Origin: Litchfieldia salsa
GTDB lineage: Bacteria; Bacillota; Bacilli; Bacillales; Bacillaceae_L
NCBI RefSeq assembly: GCF_900104555.1
Contig: NZ_FNJU01000014.1
Span: 31,330 to 95,329, forward strand
Length of the DNA stretch: 64,000 nucleotides
Direction: 5' to 3'
Below are positions 42,842 to 50,250 of the stretch, in pieces; the first letter of the stretch is position 1; every line of letters starts with the position of its first letter. The notes under the pieces are model-generated. The model was not told the DNA's origin, searched no databases, and worked only from the letters and a program-made list of their open reading frames with translations. The translations under genes were made by a program, and so were the position numbers.

Positions 42842-43606
42842 TTATGACTGTAAATCAGCAAGTATATTAGATTTGCATTTTTGAACAGCTTCAATAAGCT
42901 CTTGTCGAAAAGAATCTGTTAATCGGTATTCAGGTACGCTAACACTGATAGCGCCATAGTTCTTTTCGTTTACTGAAAGGGAAGCTCCTACACAGAATAC
43001 ATCATTTTCGTGCTCAGAGTTATCAAATGCATATCCAAGTTGACGTATTTTACTTATTTCTTCAATAAACTCATTTTTAGTCGTTAATGTATTAGCCGTA
43101 TGCTGGACAAGGGTTGTTTGACCTAAATACTGCTCGATTTCTACATCTGGTTTATCAGCTAAAATGGCTTTTCCCATTGCAGAACAATAAAGTGGAATGA
43201 TTTTTCCTACTTGAGAATACAAACTAACTGGTTTCTTACTTTCTAATTTTTTTACATATACGATATTTTTATCTTCTAAAATTCCCAAATGTACGGTCTC
43301 AGTAGTTATTTTATTAAGTTCCTCTAGATGTGGTTGTGCAATGTCTTTAATATCAAGTTGATTAATTGCTTTATTAGCATATTTGATTAAAGCCTGTCCG
43401 AGTGAGAACTTCTTCGATTCAATGTTTTTATGAACATAACCTATAAGTAATAACGTATCCAAAATTTTCAAAGCAGTGGAATTTGTTAATTCAGTATGCT
43501 TTGCTATTGTATTTAAGTTTTGAGGTTCATCAGAGCTAGATAAAAAATCTAAGATCAACTTGGCCTTAAGAAGTACGGTACCGTATGGTTGCTTTGATGT
43601 AGTCAT
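42842..43606 (-). CDS. kdgR: IclR family regulator of uronate catabolism
   Basis: 254 residues. N-terminal winged helix (LNTIAKHTELTNSTALKILD, ~31-50), C-terminal IclR effector domain (SLYSQVGKIIPLYCSAMGKA, DNSEHENDVFCVGA). Divergent from kdgA-kdgK, so control by 2-keto-3-deoxygluconate or a related acid is inferred; in proteobacteria the IclR protein KdgR has this role, whereas B. subtilis uses a LacI-type KdgR. The symbol is functional by context, not proven orthology. Start ATG follows AGAAAGGATTG. Confidence 0.75.
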   Translation of the reverse strand: MTTSKQPYGTVLLKAKLILDFLSSSDEPQNLNTIAKHTELTNSTALKILDTLLLIGYVHKNIESKKFSLGQALIKYANKAINQLDIKDIAQPHLEELNKITTETVHLGILEDKNIVYVKKLESKKPVSLYSQVGKIIPLYCSAMGKAILADKPDVEIEQYLGQTTLVQHTANTLTTKNEFIEEISKIRQLGYAFDNSEHENDVFCVGASLSVNEKNYGAISVSVPEYRLTDSFRQELIEAVQKCKSNILADLQS

Positions 43607-43800
43607 GTGACAATCCTTTCTTTAATAGGCGTTGTTATAAAGTATATCAAAAGTAATACAAAACATAATTATAATCCCACTAAGATAAATATCAACCTCC
43701 ATTGTCAAACAACACCATAATTTCAAATTGAAAAATAAACCCTGAATAAATAATAATTCACATAAGGTGAGTAAATTAGAAGAATTACCCTTTTAAATGG

Positions 43801-43874
43801 TTGAAATCTTATAGTTTATTATATATAATAAATTTATAGTTTCCAAATAATAATTTGAGTTTCCAAATAGGAAA
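43801..43874 (+). promoter_or_regulatory. kdg operon promoter and IclR-type operators
   Basis: TTGAAA (43801-43806), 17-bp spacer, TATAAT (43824-43829). Downstream is a direct repeat of AGTTTCCAAATA at 43838-43849 and 43858-43869, exactly 20 bp apart; the second copy is part of the dyad TTTCC-AAATA-GGAAA (43860-43874). Probable binding site of the divergent IclR protein. Confidence 0.65.
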
Positions 43875-43901
43875 TTTAAATAAAATGGGTTTCTGGAGGA
43901 C

Positions 43902-44552
43902 ATGATGAAAAAATTGAAGGTATTATCTCAAATATCAACTTGTGGAGTAGTTGCAGTTGTAAGAGCAGATACTCATGAGGAAGCATTGAAAATTTCTGAT
44001 GCATGTGTAAAGGGTGGCATCTTAGGGATTGAAATTACATTTACGATTCAAGATGCTGATGTAGTTATTAGAGAGCTGGCCAATCATTATGCTGGGAATT
44101 CAGAAGTAGTAATCGGTGCAGGTACGGTACTTGATGCAGCAACTGCACGTATTGCGATTTTGTCAGGAGCACAGTTTATTGTAAGTCCATGCTTTGACAA
44201 AGAAACAGCTAAACTATGTAATTTATATCAAATCCCATACATGCCTGGTTGTATGACGATCACTGAAATGAAGCAAGCTTTAGAACATGGTGTCGATATC
44301 ATTAAAATGTTCCCAGGAAACGCATTTGGTCCTGACTTTGTTAAGTCTGTTAAGGCTCCTCTTCCTCAAATTAACATTATGCCAACTGGCGGAGTTAGTT
44401 TAGACAATGTTGGACAATGGATTAAGAATGGATGTGTAGCAGTAGGGGTTGGAGGTAATTTAGTGGCTCCAGCGAAAACAGGAAACTATGATCAAATCAC
44501 AGAGTATGCTAGACAATATACTTCAAAAGTAAAAGAAGCGAGAGAGGCTTAA
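43902..44552 (+). CDS. kdgA: KDPG/KHG aldolase
   Basis: 216 residues, class I aldolase. Schiff-base lysine in DIIKMFPGNAFGP (~142), glutamate in GIEITFTIQDA (~45) and phosphate-binding MPTGGVSLDN. Cleaves 2-keto-3-deoxy-6-phosphogluconate to pyruvate and glyceraldehyde 3-phosphate, the last step of the pathway. RBS TGGAGGAC; a second ATG follows directly. First gene of the operon; 3 bp to kdgK. Confidence 0.92.
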   Translation: MMKKLKVLSQISTCGVVAVVRADTHEEALKISDACVKGGILGIEITFTIQDADVVIRELANHYAGNSEVVIGAGTVLDAATARIAILSGAQFIVSPCFDKETAKLCNLYQIPYMPGCMTITEMKQALEHGVDIIKMFPGNAFGPDFVKSVKAPLPQINIMPTGGVSLDNVGQWIKNGCVAVGVGGNLVAPAKTGNYDQITEYARQYTSKVKEAREA

Positions 44553-44555
44553 AAC

Positions 44556-45569
44556 ATGAAAAAGATTGTGACTCTTGGAGAAATTATGCTTCGTTTATCT
44601 ACTAATGTTGGTGAAAGGCTATCTCAAGTTGATCAGCTTACCATGCATTATGGTGGTGCGGAAGCAAATGTAGGTGTTTCACTTTCACAATTCGGTTTTG
44701 ATGTCTATTTTGTAAGCAAGGTTCCAGATAACGTCTTGGGTAAAGCGGTTGAGCGTCATTTGCTTTCAAATGGGGTACATACTGAATACTTAGTAAAAGG
44801 TGGCGAACGTCTAGGAACTTACTATTTAGAAACGGGTATTGGAGAAAGAAGTGCAACCGTTACTTATGATCGAAAACATTCTAGTTTCTCTACTTTAACA
44901 GTCGAGGAATTGGATTTGGAAGCGATTTTACACGGAGCCGAAGTCTTCCATATGTCTGGAATAACACTCGCCTTATCTTCTGGTTTAAGGGACTTAGCAT
45001 TGTTAGCTATGAAAAAAGCAAAAGAGTTAGGTGTAAAGACAAGCTTTGATTTTAACTATCGTGCCAGTTTGTGGAGTCAACAGGAGGCTTCAGGAGCCAT
45101 TAAGCCATTGCTACCATATACAGATATTTGTTTCTGTGGTGAATTGGATGCTGTTTATTTACTAGACATTCAACAAGCTGATAATCATTTGTCGAAATCG
45201 GAAAAATTAAAATACTATTATAACGAAATACAAAAGCAATATCCAAATATACAAGTAATGAGTTCCACATTTCGAACAGTACTTTCAGCATCAAACAACA
45301 AATTACAAGGCAATCACTATGTGGAAGGTAAATTGTATCAATCAAAAGAGCATCATATTAGTCAAATCGTAGATCGAGTTGGTGGTGGGGATGCTTTTGC
45401 CTCAGGTGTTCTTTATGGAATCGTAGAAAAACTACCTCCAGAGCAAGTAATTTCCTTTGCTACAGCTGCTTCAGCCTTAAAACATACGGTCCATGGAGAT
45501 GCAAATGCATTTTCCCCGGAGGAAGTTTTCAAATTTGCTGGAAATAACCCTGGTGAGATTTTAAGGTAA
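44556..45569 (+). CDS. kdgK: 2-keto-3-deoxygluconate kinase
   Basis: 337 residues, PfkB/ribokinase family. N-terminal GEIMLRLSTN, substrate loop YGGAEANVGVSLSQFG (~31-46) and the catalytic GGGDAFASGV (Asp ~278). Phosphorylates 2-keto-3-deoxygluconate with ATP. A repeat fragment lies between this gene and kduI, but the direction and pathway order suggest one operon. RBS GAGAGAGG in the end of kdgA. Confidence 0.9.
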   Translation: MKKIVTLGEIMLRLSTNVGERLSQVDQLTMHYGGAEANVGVSLSQFGFDVYFVSKVPDNVLGKAVERHLLSNGVHTEYLVKGGERLGTYYLETGIGERSATVTYDRKHSSFSTLTVEELDLEAILHGAEVFHMSGITLALSSGLRDLALLAMKKAKELGVKTSFDFNYRASLWSQQEASGAIKPLLPYTDICFCGELDAVYLLDIQQADNHLSKSEKLKYYYNEIQKQYPNIQVMSSTFRTVLSASNNKLQGNHYVEGKLYQSKEHHISQIVDRVGGGDAFASGVLYGIVEKLPPEQVISFATAASALKHTVHGDANAFSPEEVFKFAGNNPGEILR

Positions 45570-45676
45570 GGCTCTTTTCGCAAAGTTTGTTGTTTAGACA
45601 CAGAGTATTAAATGGTAGAAACAAGCAGGATGAATACACGTAGACTCCTGTGGGAACAGTGGCCAAAGTGAGACAC
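45570..45676 (+). repeat. Palindromic dispersed repeat, partial copy C
   Basis: AAGGCTCTTTTCGCAAAG, TTTGTTGTTTAGACA, AACAAGCAGGATGAATACACG, GACTCCTGTGGGAACAGTGG, then CCAAAGTGAGAC, where similarity to copy B ends. Only the left half remains. It sits inside the kdg-kdu operon. Confidence 0.75.
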
Positions 45677-45722
45677 CAAAGATAAAGATCATTTAAATAA
45701 AAATTGAAGGAGATTGATAAAT

Positions 45723-46556
45723 ATGTTAGAAACTCGTTATGCAACTCATCCTGAAGATGTAAAAAAATATACGACTGATGAATTAAGAGAGCATTTTTTA
45801 GTAGAAAAGTTATTTGAGTCTGGCCAAGTAAATTTGACTTATACTCATAACGACCGCATGATCTTTGGTGGAGTCACACCTGCAGAAGAAGAGTTAACAA
45901 TAAAGCTAGATAAAGAGCTAGGTGTTGAATATTTCTTAGAAAGACGTGAGATGGGGATTATCAACATTGGTGGCGATGGCGTTGTTGTTCTAGATGGTGT
46001 TGAGTATAGCATGCAGCTTCGTGATGGATTATATGTAAGTAGAGGAACGAAGGAAGTCTTGTTTCGTTCTAAGGATGCAAGTGCTCCTGCTAAATTCTAT
46101 ATTAATTCAACACCAGCACATCACACATATCCAACAGTAAAGATTGATATAAATAAAATCGTTCCACTAGAGGCTGGATCATCAGAAACATTGAACGACC
46201 GCAAAATCTATCAATATATTCATCCGAATGTATGTGAAAGCTGTCAGCTTCAAATGGGGTTAACGATGCTTTCTCCAGGCAGTGTATGGAACACAATGCC
46301 TTGTCATACACATGAAAGACGTATGGAAGTGTACCTCTATTTTAATATGGAACCGGATACACGAGCATTTCATTTTATGGGAAAACCAGATGAAACAAGA
46401 CATTTAGTCATGAAAAATGAACAAGCAGCTATTTCACCAAGCTGGTCTATTCATACAGGTACTGCAACAAGTAACTACACGTTCATCTGGGGTATGTGTG
46501 GAGAAAACATTACATACACAGATATGGATATGATTAAAATGGAAGAGTTACGTTAG
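45723..46556 (+). CDS. kduI: 5-keto-4-deoxyuronate isomerase
   Basis: 277 residues, double cupin. Zn-binding histidines and glutamate in MPCHTHERRMEVYLYF (~195-210), with a further histidine in PSWSIHTGTATSNY. Converts 5-keto-4-deoxyuronate to 2,5-diketo-3-deoxygluconate, downstream of GH105-type activity. I use the ATG at 45723, 10 bases after GAAGGAG; a TTG at 45714 is too close. Confidence 0.95.
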   Translation: MLETRYATHPEDVKKYTTDELREHFLVEKLFESGQVNLTYTHNDRMIFGGVTPAEEELTIKLDKELGVEYFLERREMGIINIGGDGVVVLDGVEYSMQLRDGLYVSRGTKEVLFRSKDASAPAKFYINSTPAHHTYPTVKIDINKIVPLEAGSSETLNDRKIYQYIHPNVCESCQLQMGLTMLSPGSVWNTMPCHTHERRMEVYLYFNMEPDTRAFHFMGKPDETRHLVMKNEQAAISPSWSIHTGTATSNYTFIWGMCGENITYTDMDMIKMEELR

Positions 46557-46597
46557 ACAATTTAGCTATATGAATATAAAAACTGGGGGAAATAGAA

Positions 46598-47380
46598 ATG
46601 ACTAATCGGTTACAAGATTTTTCACTAGACTTTTTTAATCTAGCTGGTAAGACTGCAATCGTAACAGGAGGTAACACTGGATTAGGCCAAGGCTATGTAG
46701 TTGCACTTGCAAAAGCTGGTGCTGACCTTTTTGTTGTCACTCATAATACGGATTGGGATGAAACGAGAGAGCTTGTTGAAAAAGAAGGACGTAAAATTAC
46801 ATTTTTCCAAGCTGACCTAACAAAGAAAGAAGTAATAAGTGAAGTAGTATCTGCTTGTGTTGAGGAATATGGAAAAATTGATATTCTAGTAAATAATGCT
46901 GGGACCATTCGTCGTAACCCATTACTCGAGTATAAAGAAGAAGATTGGAATGCGGTAATGGCCATTAATTTAGATGCTGTCTACTTCTTAAGCCAAGAAG
47001 TAGCAAAGGTGATGGTTGAACAAAAAAGTGGCAAAATCATCAATATCGCTTCAATGCTATCTTTCCAAGGTGGGAAATTTGTTCCTCCTTATACTGCAAG
47101 TAAGCATGCTGTTGCTGGTATTACAAAAGCATTTGCTAATGAATTAGCTGAATATAATGTTCAAATCAATGCTATTGCACCAGGTTATGTAGCAACTGCA
47201 AATACAGAACCAATCCGCGCTGATGAAAAGCGTAATGCAGAAATTTTATCGCGGATTCCAGCAGCTCGTTGGGCAGATCCTGCTGACTTAATGGGAACAG
47301 TTGTGTTCTTATCAAGTAGAGCTTCAGATTATATTAACGGTCATATCTTGGCAATCGATGGTGGTTGGTTAGCTAGATAA
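46598..47380 (+). CDS. kduD: 2-deoxy-D-gluconate 3-dehydrogenase
   Basis: 260 residues, short-chain dehydrogenase. Cofactor loop VTGGNTGLGQG (~22-32), NNAGTIRR, catalytic Ser in NIASMLSFQGG and YTASK (Tyr ~165, Lys ~169). Reduces 2,5-diketo-3-deoxygluconate to 2-keto-3-deoxygluconate, the substrate of KdgK. RBS GGGGGAAA. Directly follows kduI. Confidence 0.93.
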   Translation: MTNRLQDFSLDFFNLAGKTAIVTGGNTGLGQGYVVALAKAGADLFVVTHNTDWDETRELVEKEGRKITFFQADLTKKEVISEVVSACVEEYGKIDILVNNAGTIRRNPLLEYKEEDWNAVMAINLDAVYFLSQEVAKVMVEQKSGKIINIASMLSFQGGKFVPPYTASKHAVAGITKAFANELAEYNVQINAIAPGYVATANTEPIRADEKRNAEILSRIPAARWADPADLMGTVVFLSSRASDYINGHILAIDGGWLAR

Positions 47381-47401
47381 TTAGTTAATTGGACATGTAA
47401 A

Positions 47402-47442
47402 AAAGCCGTATCACCTTGAACAGTGGTACGGCTACTTTTTTA
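47402..47442 (+). terminator. Terminator after kduD
   Basis: AGCCGTA (47404-47410) pairs with TACGGCT (47427-47433), followed by ACTTTTTT. The next gene starts 20 bp further, so it depends on read-through or its own promoter. Confidence 0.7.
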
Positions 47443-47460
47443 AAAAAAGGCGGCGAGAAG

Positions 47461-48294
47461 ATGAATATTGGTATTCGAGCACATGATATTGAGAAGCTTC
47501 CTTTAGAGGAACTTGTTGAAGTGATTGCAGATAAAGGGCTTAAGGGAATACAATTAGCAATTGCAAAATCGTTTGATTTCAATGCCGAAAACGGTAGCTT
47601 AAGTCCTGGTATGGCCCATCATATAGGTAGTGCTTTTCGAAACAAAAACATCCAAATTGCAGTGTTAGGTTGCTATATTAATATGATCCATCCTGATAAG
47701 GTTGAGAGAAAGAAGGCGCTTGATCGATTCAAGGAGCATATTAGATATGCTAGAGATTTTGGGTGTAGTATCGTAGGGACTGAAACAGGGAATGTATATG
47801 CGGAAGGCTCCTATACTGAAGAAAACTTTAAGGAAGAGCCATTTCTAGAAGTAGTAGAAAGTGTTCGTGAGCTTGTTAAAGAAGCAGAAAAGTTTGGGGT
47901 AATAGTTGGGATTGAAGCGGGAGTAAACCACCCTGTTCATTCATCGAAAGTAATGAAACGACTATTAGATCGTATCGAATCTAACAATCTTCAAGTGATA
48001 CTTGATCCTGTAAATTTATTGACTGCAGAAACATATGAAAAGCAGGATGAAATCATACAAGAGGCTTTTGACTTATTGGGTGATCGATTGGCAATTCTAC
48101 ATGCAAAGGACTTTATAATAGAAGATAACCAGTTAAAATTCGCACCTGTTGGAAAGGGACTTTTAAATTATGATCTTGTGTTGAAATTAATAAAAGAGAA
48201 GAAGCCTCATATCAATATTCTGATGGAAGATACACAAGAGCCTTATATTGATGATAGTATGGCGTTTTTAAAGGAAAAGTACGAGGGGAATTAA
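47461..48294 (+). CDS. Sugar phosphate isomerase/epimerase-like TIM barrel
   Basis: 277 residues of the xylose isomerase-like / AP endonuclease 2 superfamily. Expected metal ligands are glutamate in GIEAGVNHP (~156), aspartate in ILDPVNLL (~188), histidine in ILHAKDF (~218) and glutamate in LMEDTQEP. Such proteins are isomerases, epimerases or dehydratases of sugars and inositols; the substrate is open but location suggests uronate metabolism. ATG at 47461 follows GGCGGCGAGAAG; a longer frame from 47416 starts within the terminator. Confidence 0.78.
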   Translation: MNIGIRAHDIEKLPLEELVEVIADKGLKGIQLAIAKSFDFNAENGSLSPGMAHHIGSAFRNKNIQIAVLGCYINMIHPDKVERKKALDRFKEHIRYARDFGCSIVGTETGNVYAEGSYTEENFKEEPFLEVVESVRELVKEAEKFGVIVGIEAGVNHPVHSSKVMKRLLDRIESNNLQVILDPVNLLTAETYEKQDEIIQEAFDLLGDRLAILHAKDFIIEDNQLKFAPVGKGLLNYDLVLKLIKEKKPHINILMEDTQEPYIDDSMAFLKEKYEGN

Positions 48295-48304
48295 GCTTTG
48301 GCAT

Positions 48305-48373
48305 GTGGGGACGGTTCTCGTGTGCCACTTCTGGTCTAAATATAGAAGCTAAGACACGAGAACCGCACCCCTG
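48305..48373. repeat. REP-like hairpin (GGACGGTTCTCGTGT family)
   Basis: GGGGACGGTTCTCGTGT (48307-48323) and ACACGAGAACCGCACCCC (48354-48371) form long arms, with an inner CTTCT/AGAAG stem. I know this arm sequence as a widespread Firmicute repeat often tied to IS200-like (REP-associated) transposases. It also separates the convergent genes on both sides. Confidence 0.75.
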
Positions 48374-48386
48374 TTTTACTTATGCT

Positions 48387-49559
48387 TTAATTCTCACCGA
48401 ATGCTTCAGGGATCATGGTGAAGCCTTCGATAACAGTATCTTCTTCGACTTCAATCATTAAGTATCTTTTCCCGCCAAGGTGAACTTGTTTGACATATCT
48501 TAAGTCTTGTGGACTAATCGAAATGTTTGCTATTTTTGTGCTAATTTTAATCGATTTTGAATTATACTTCGGTATAACACTATTTGCTTTTAACTCATAT
48601 TTATCATCATCAATAATTTTTTGAAACGAGGCCTCGATTTTTTCTGCACTGACATCCTCAAGTCCGCTCATCTTTAAGACGCGCTCAACGTCCTTGGTAT
48701 CTAATTTTGGTGGTTCTTCCTCTTCGTTTTCTACGATCATTCGGTTAATTTCTTCATATACATTGGAGAGTGTTAATGTATTTAATTTATCACCTGTTAC
48801 ATCTTTAATAATTTCCTCGAAAACTACCTTATCATCTTGTGCAGTCATGACGTCTTCTCCGTTTAAAACGTCCTCTATGAATTGGTAATCAGGCTCATGT
48901 ACCTTACCTGCTGAATAGAGAATATGGTTAACATCTGCTGAATTGTCGGTAAAGCAAGGGAATAAAAAACCGGCAATTGGGGTGTTGAGGTTGATGATGG
49001 GATCGACCACGAAATTGTATTTGAACTCTCTCTCAACATAGTCAAAAAGCAGTTCTTTTTTCGGATCTTGTGTATTATTGATGCTACATAGAATAAATGG
49101 ATGGGAGTAAACCGTATCTCGTTCACTTTCCTCAGCCTCATCGTTTCTTCGTTTCATTGGTTTTAAATATTCAGCTTTAATGAATGTAATGACGATATCC
49201 ATTTCATATTGTCTGATCTCCAGAAGTTTGCCCACAAGCTTGAGCATTTGTTCTTTCCAATCTTCTACATCACTGCTAAGTAAACCCTGATGAAGAATTA
49301 GCTGGCTATTATTTTCTGCATCGCGTCTAAATTTTAATTCAAAAAGCTTCTCGTCTAATTGGCCAGCAAGCATTTTCTTAAAATTATTCATAAACAATTC
49401 TTGTTGATCTTGGTCTAGCAATTCAAAAGGTTGACTTTGGTGATGAAAAATGTCGCTAGATTCCTTCATAATGTAAACATTAAAAATATCGGAGATTTTT
49501 AGAAGATCATTGTCTACCTTAAATTGTTTTCTAATTTGCGCTATGTCTTTTTTATTCAT
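48387..49559 (-). CDS. DUF4317 family protein
   Basis: 390 residues, soluble and acidic, with the N-terminal block KKDIAQIRKQFKVDND and KFNFVVDPIINLNTP-like middle (here KYNFVVDPIINLNTPIAGFL), recognised as the uncharacterised DUF4317 family of Firmicutes. No catalytic motif I can name, no signal or membrane segment. Monocistronic and in opposite direction to its neighbours. GGGAG lies ~14 bases before the ATG. Confidence 0.75.
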   Translation of the reverse strand: MNKKDIAQIRKQFKVDNDLLKISDIFNVYIMKESSDIFHHQSQPFELLDQDQQELFMNNFKKMLAGQLDEKLFELKFRRDAENNSQLILHQGLLSSDVEDWKEQMLKLVGKLLEIRQYEMDIVITFIKAEYLKPMKRRNDEAEESERDTVYSHPFILCSINNTQDPKKELLFDYVEREFKYNFVVDPIINLNTPIAGFLFPCFTDNSADVNHILYSAGKVHEPDYQFIEDVLNGEDVMTAQDDKVVFEEIIKDVTGDKLNTLTLSNVYEEINRMIVENEEEEPPKLDTKDVERVLKMSGLEDVSAEKIEASFQKIIDDDKYELKANSVIPKYNSKSIKISTKIANISISPQDLRYVKQVHLGGKRYLMIEVEEDTVIEGFTMIPEAFGEN

Positions 49560-49790
49560 AATTAACTACACTCCCACTGTCCTGACTTGCAAAAAAACTA
49601 GAATATCAGATGAATCTTCAACTTGTTTATTTTAACATAAATTGTTAGTGAACCTTAAGAACTGATTATAGAGATTTTTTTGGGTAACCGAATGGTAAAG
49701 ATAAACAGAATAGATTGAAAAAAAGTAAGCAAACTAAAATGCGGGAGCTTTATATCGATTGCTCTAATAAACTACAAGGTGGTGAAATAA

Positions 49791-49913
49791 ATGTCTAAGA
49801 AAAAGAATAAGGAATTTAAGCACAATACAGCTTTACCAAAAACAGATGTAGAGTTTGCGAATACTGGGCTTGAAAAAGTCGCATTAAAAGCACAAGAGAG
49901 AAACAATAAGTAG
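49791..49913 (+). CDS. Small basic protein, 40 residues
   Basis: ATG at 49791 with AAGGTGGTGA upstream; sequence begins MSKKKNKEFKHNTALPK and continues DVEFANTGLEK to an NNK end. Very basic N-terminus, hydrophilic throughout. The DVEFA block recalls YfhD-like and small acid-soluble spore proteins, but I cannot assign a family. A terminator at 49936 supports an independent gene. Too short for most gene finders. Confidence 0.65.
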   Translation: MSKKKNKEFKHNTALPKTDVEFANTGLEKVALKAQERNNK

Positions 49914-49935
49914 GTATTTCAATTGATAATGGTTA

Positions 49936-49968
49936 TTAAAGGGGTTCTTTTAAAGCCCCTTTTGAATT
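49936..49968 (+). terminator. Terminator of the small basic protein gene
   Basis: AAAGGGG (49938-49944) pairs with CCCCTTT (49956-49962), T-rich tail. Confidence 0.75.
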
Positions 49969-50250
49969 TTCCAATAATGATTGAAAGATTGCTAGTAATG
50001 GACTCTACTAGACAAAAGTCTCGGTGGTAACTGAGTCTGTCCCATAGCCCCATCGATTCCTCCAGATAGAGCTTGATATGTGACCAGTTCTAACTCTTCA
50101 GTCGTTTATTCTTGAGAAATTTTGTCAAATATAAATTTACTTTGCATCATTCTCCTAAGTATAATGGAATAGGATGGATAGCCTACTACTAGAATTTTGG
50201 ATTAATTTCCACTATACATAACGTGATTACATGATTAAAAGGAGGAAAAG
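49969..50250. other. Gene-free stretch before the FecR gene
   Basis: No convincing coding frame. ACAAAAGTCTCGGTGGTAAC and CTGAGTCTGTCCCATAGCC (50010-50050) look unlike the surrounding A/T-rich DNA and may be an insertion-sequence remnant; I cannot name it. AGGAGG at 50241-50246 serves the next gene. Confidence 0.3.
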
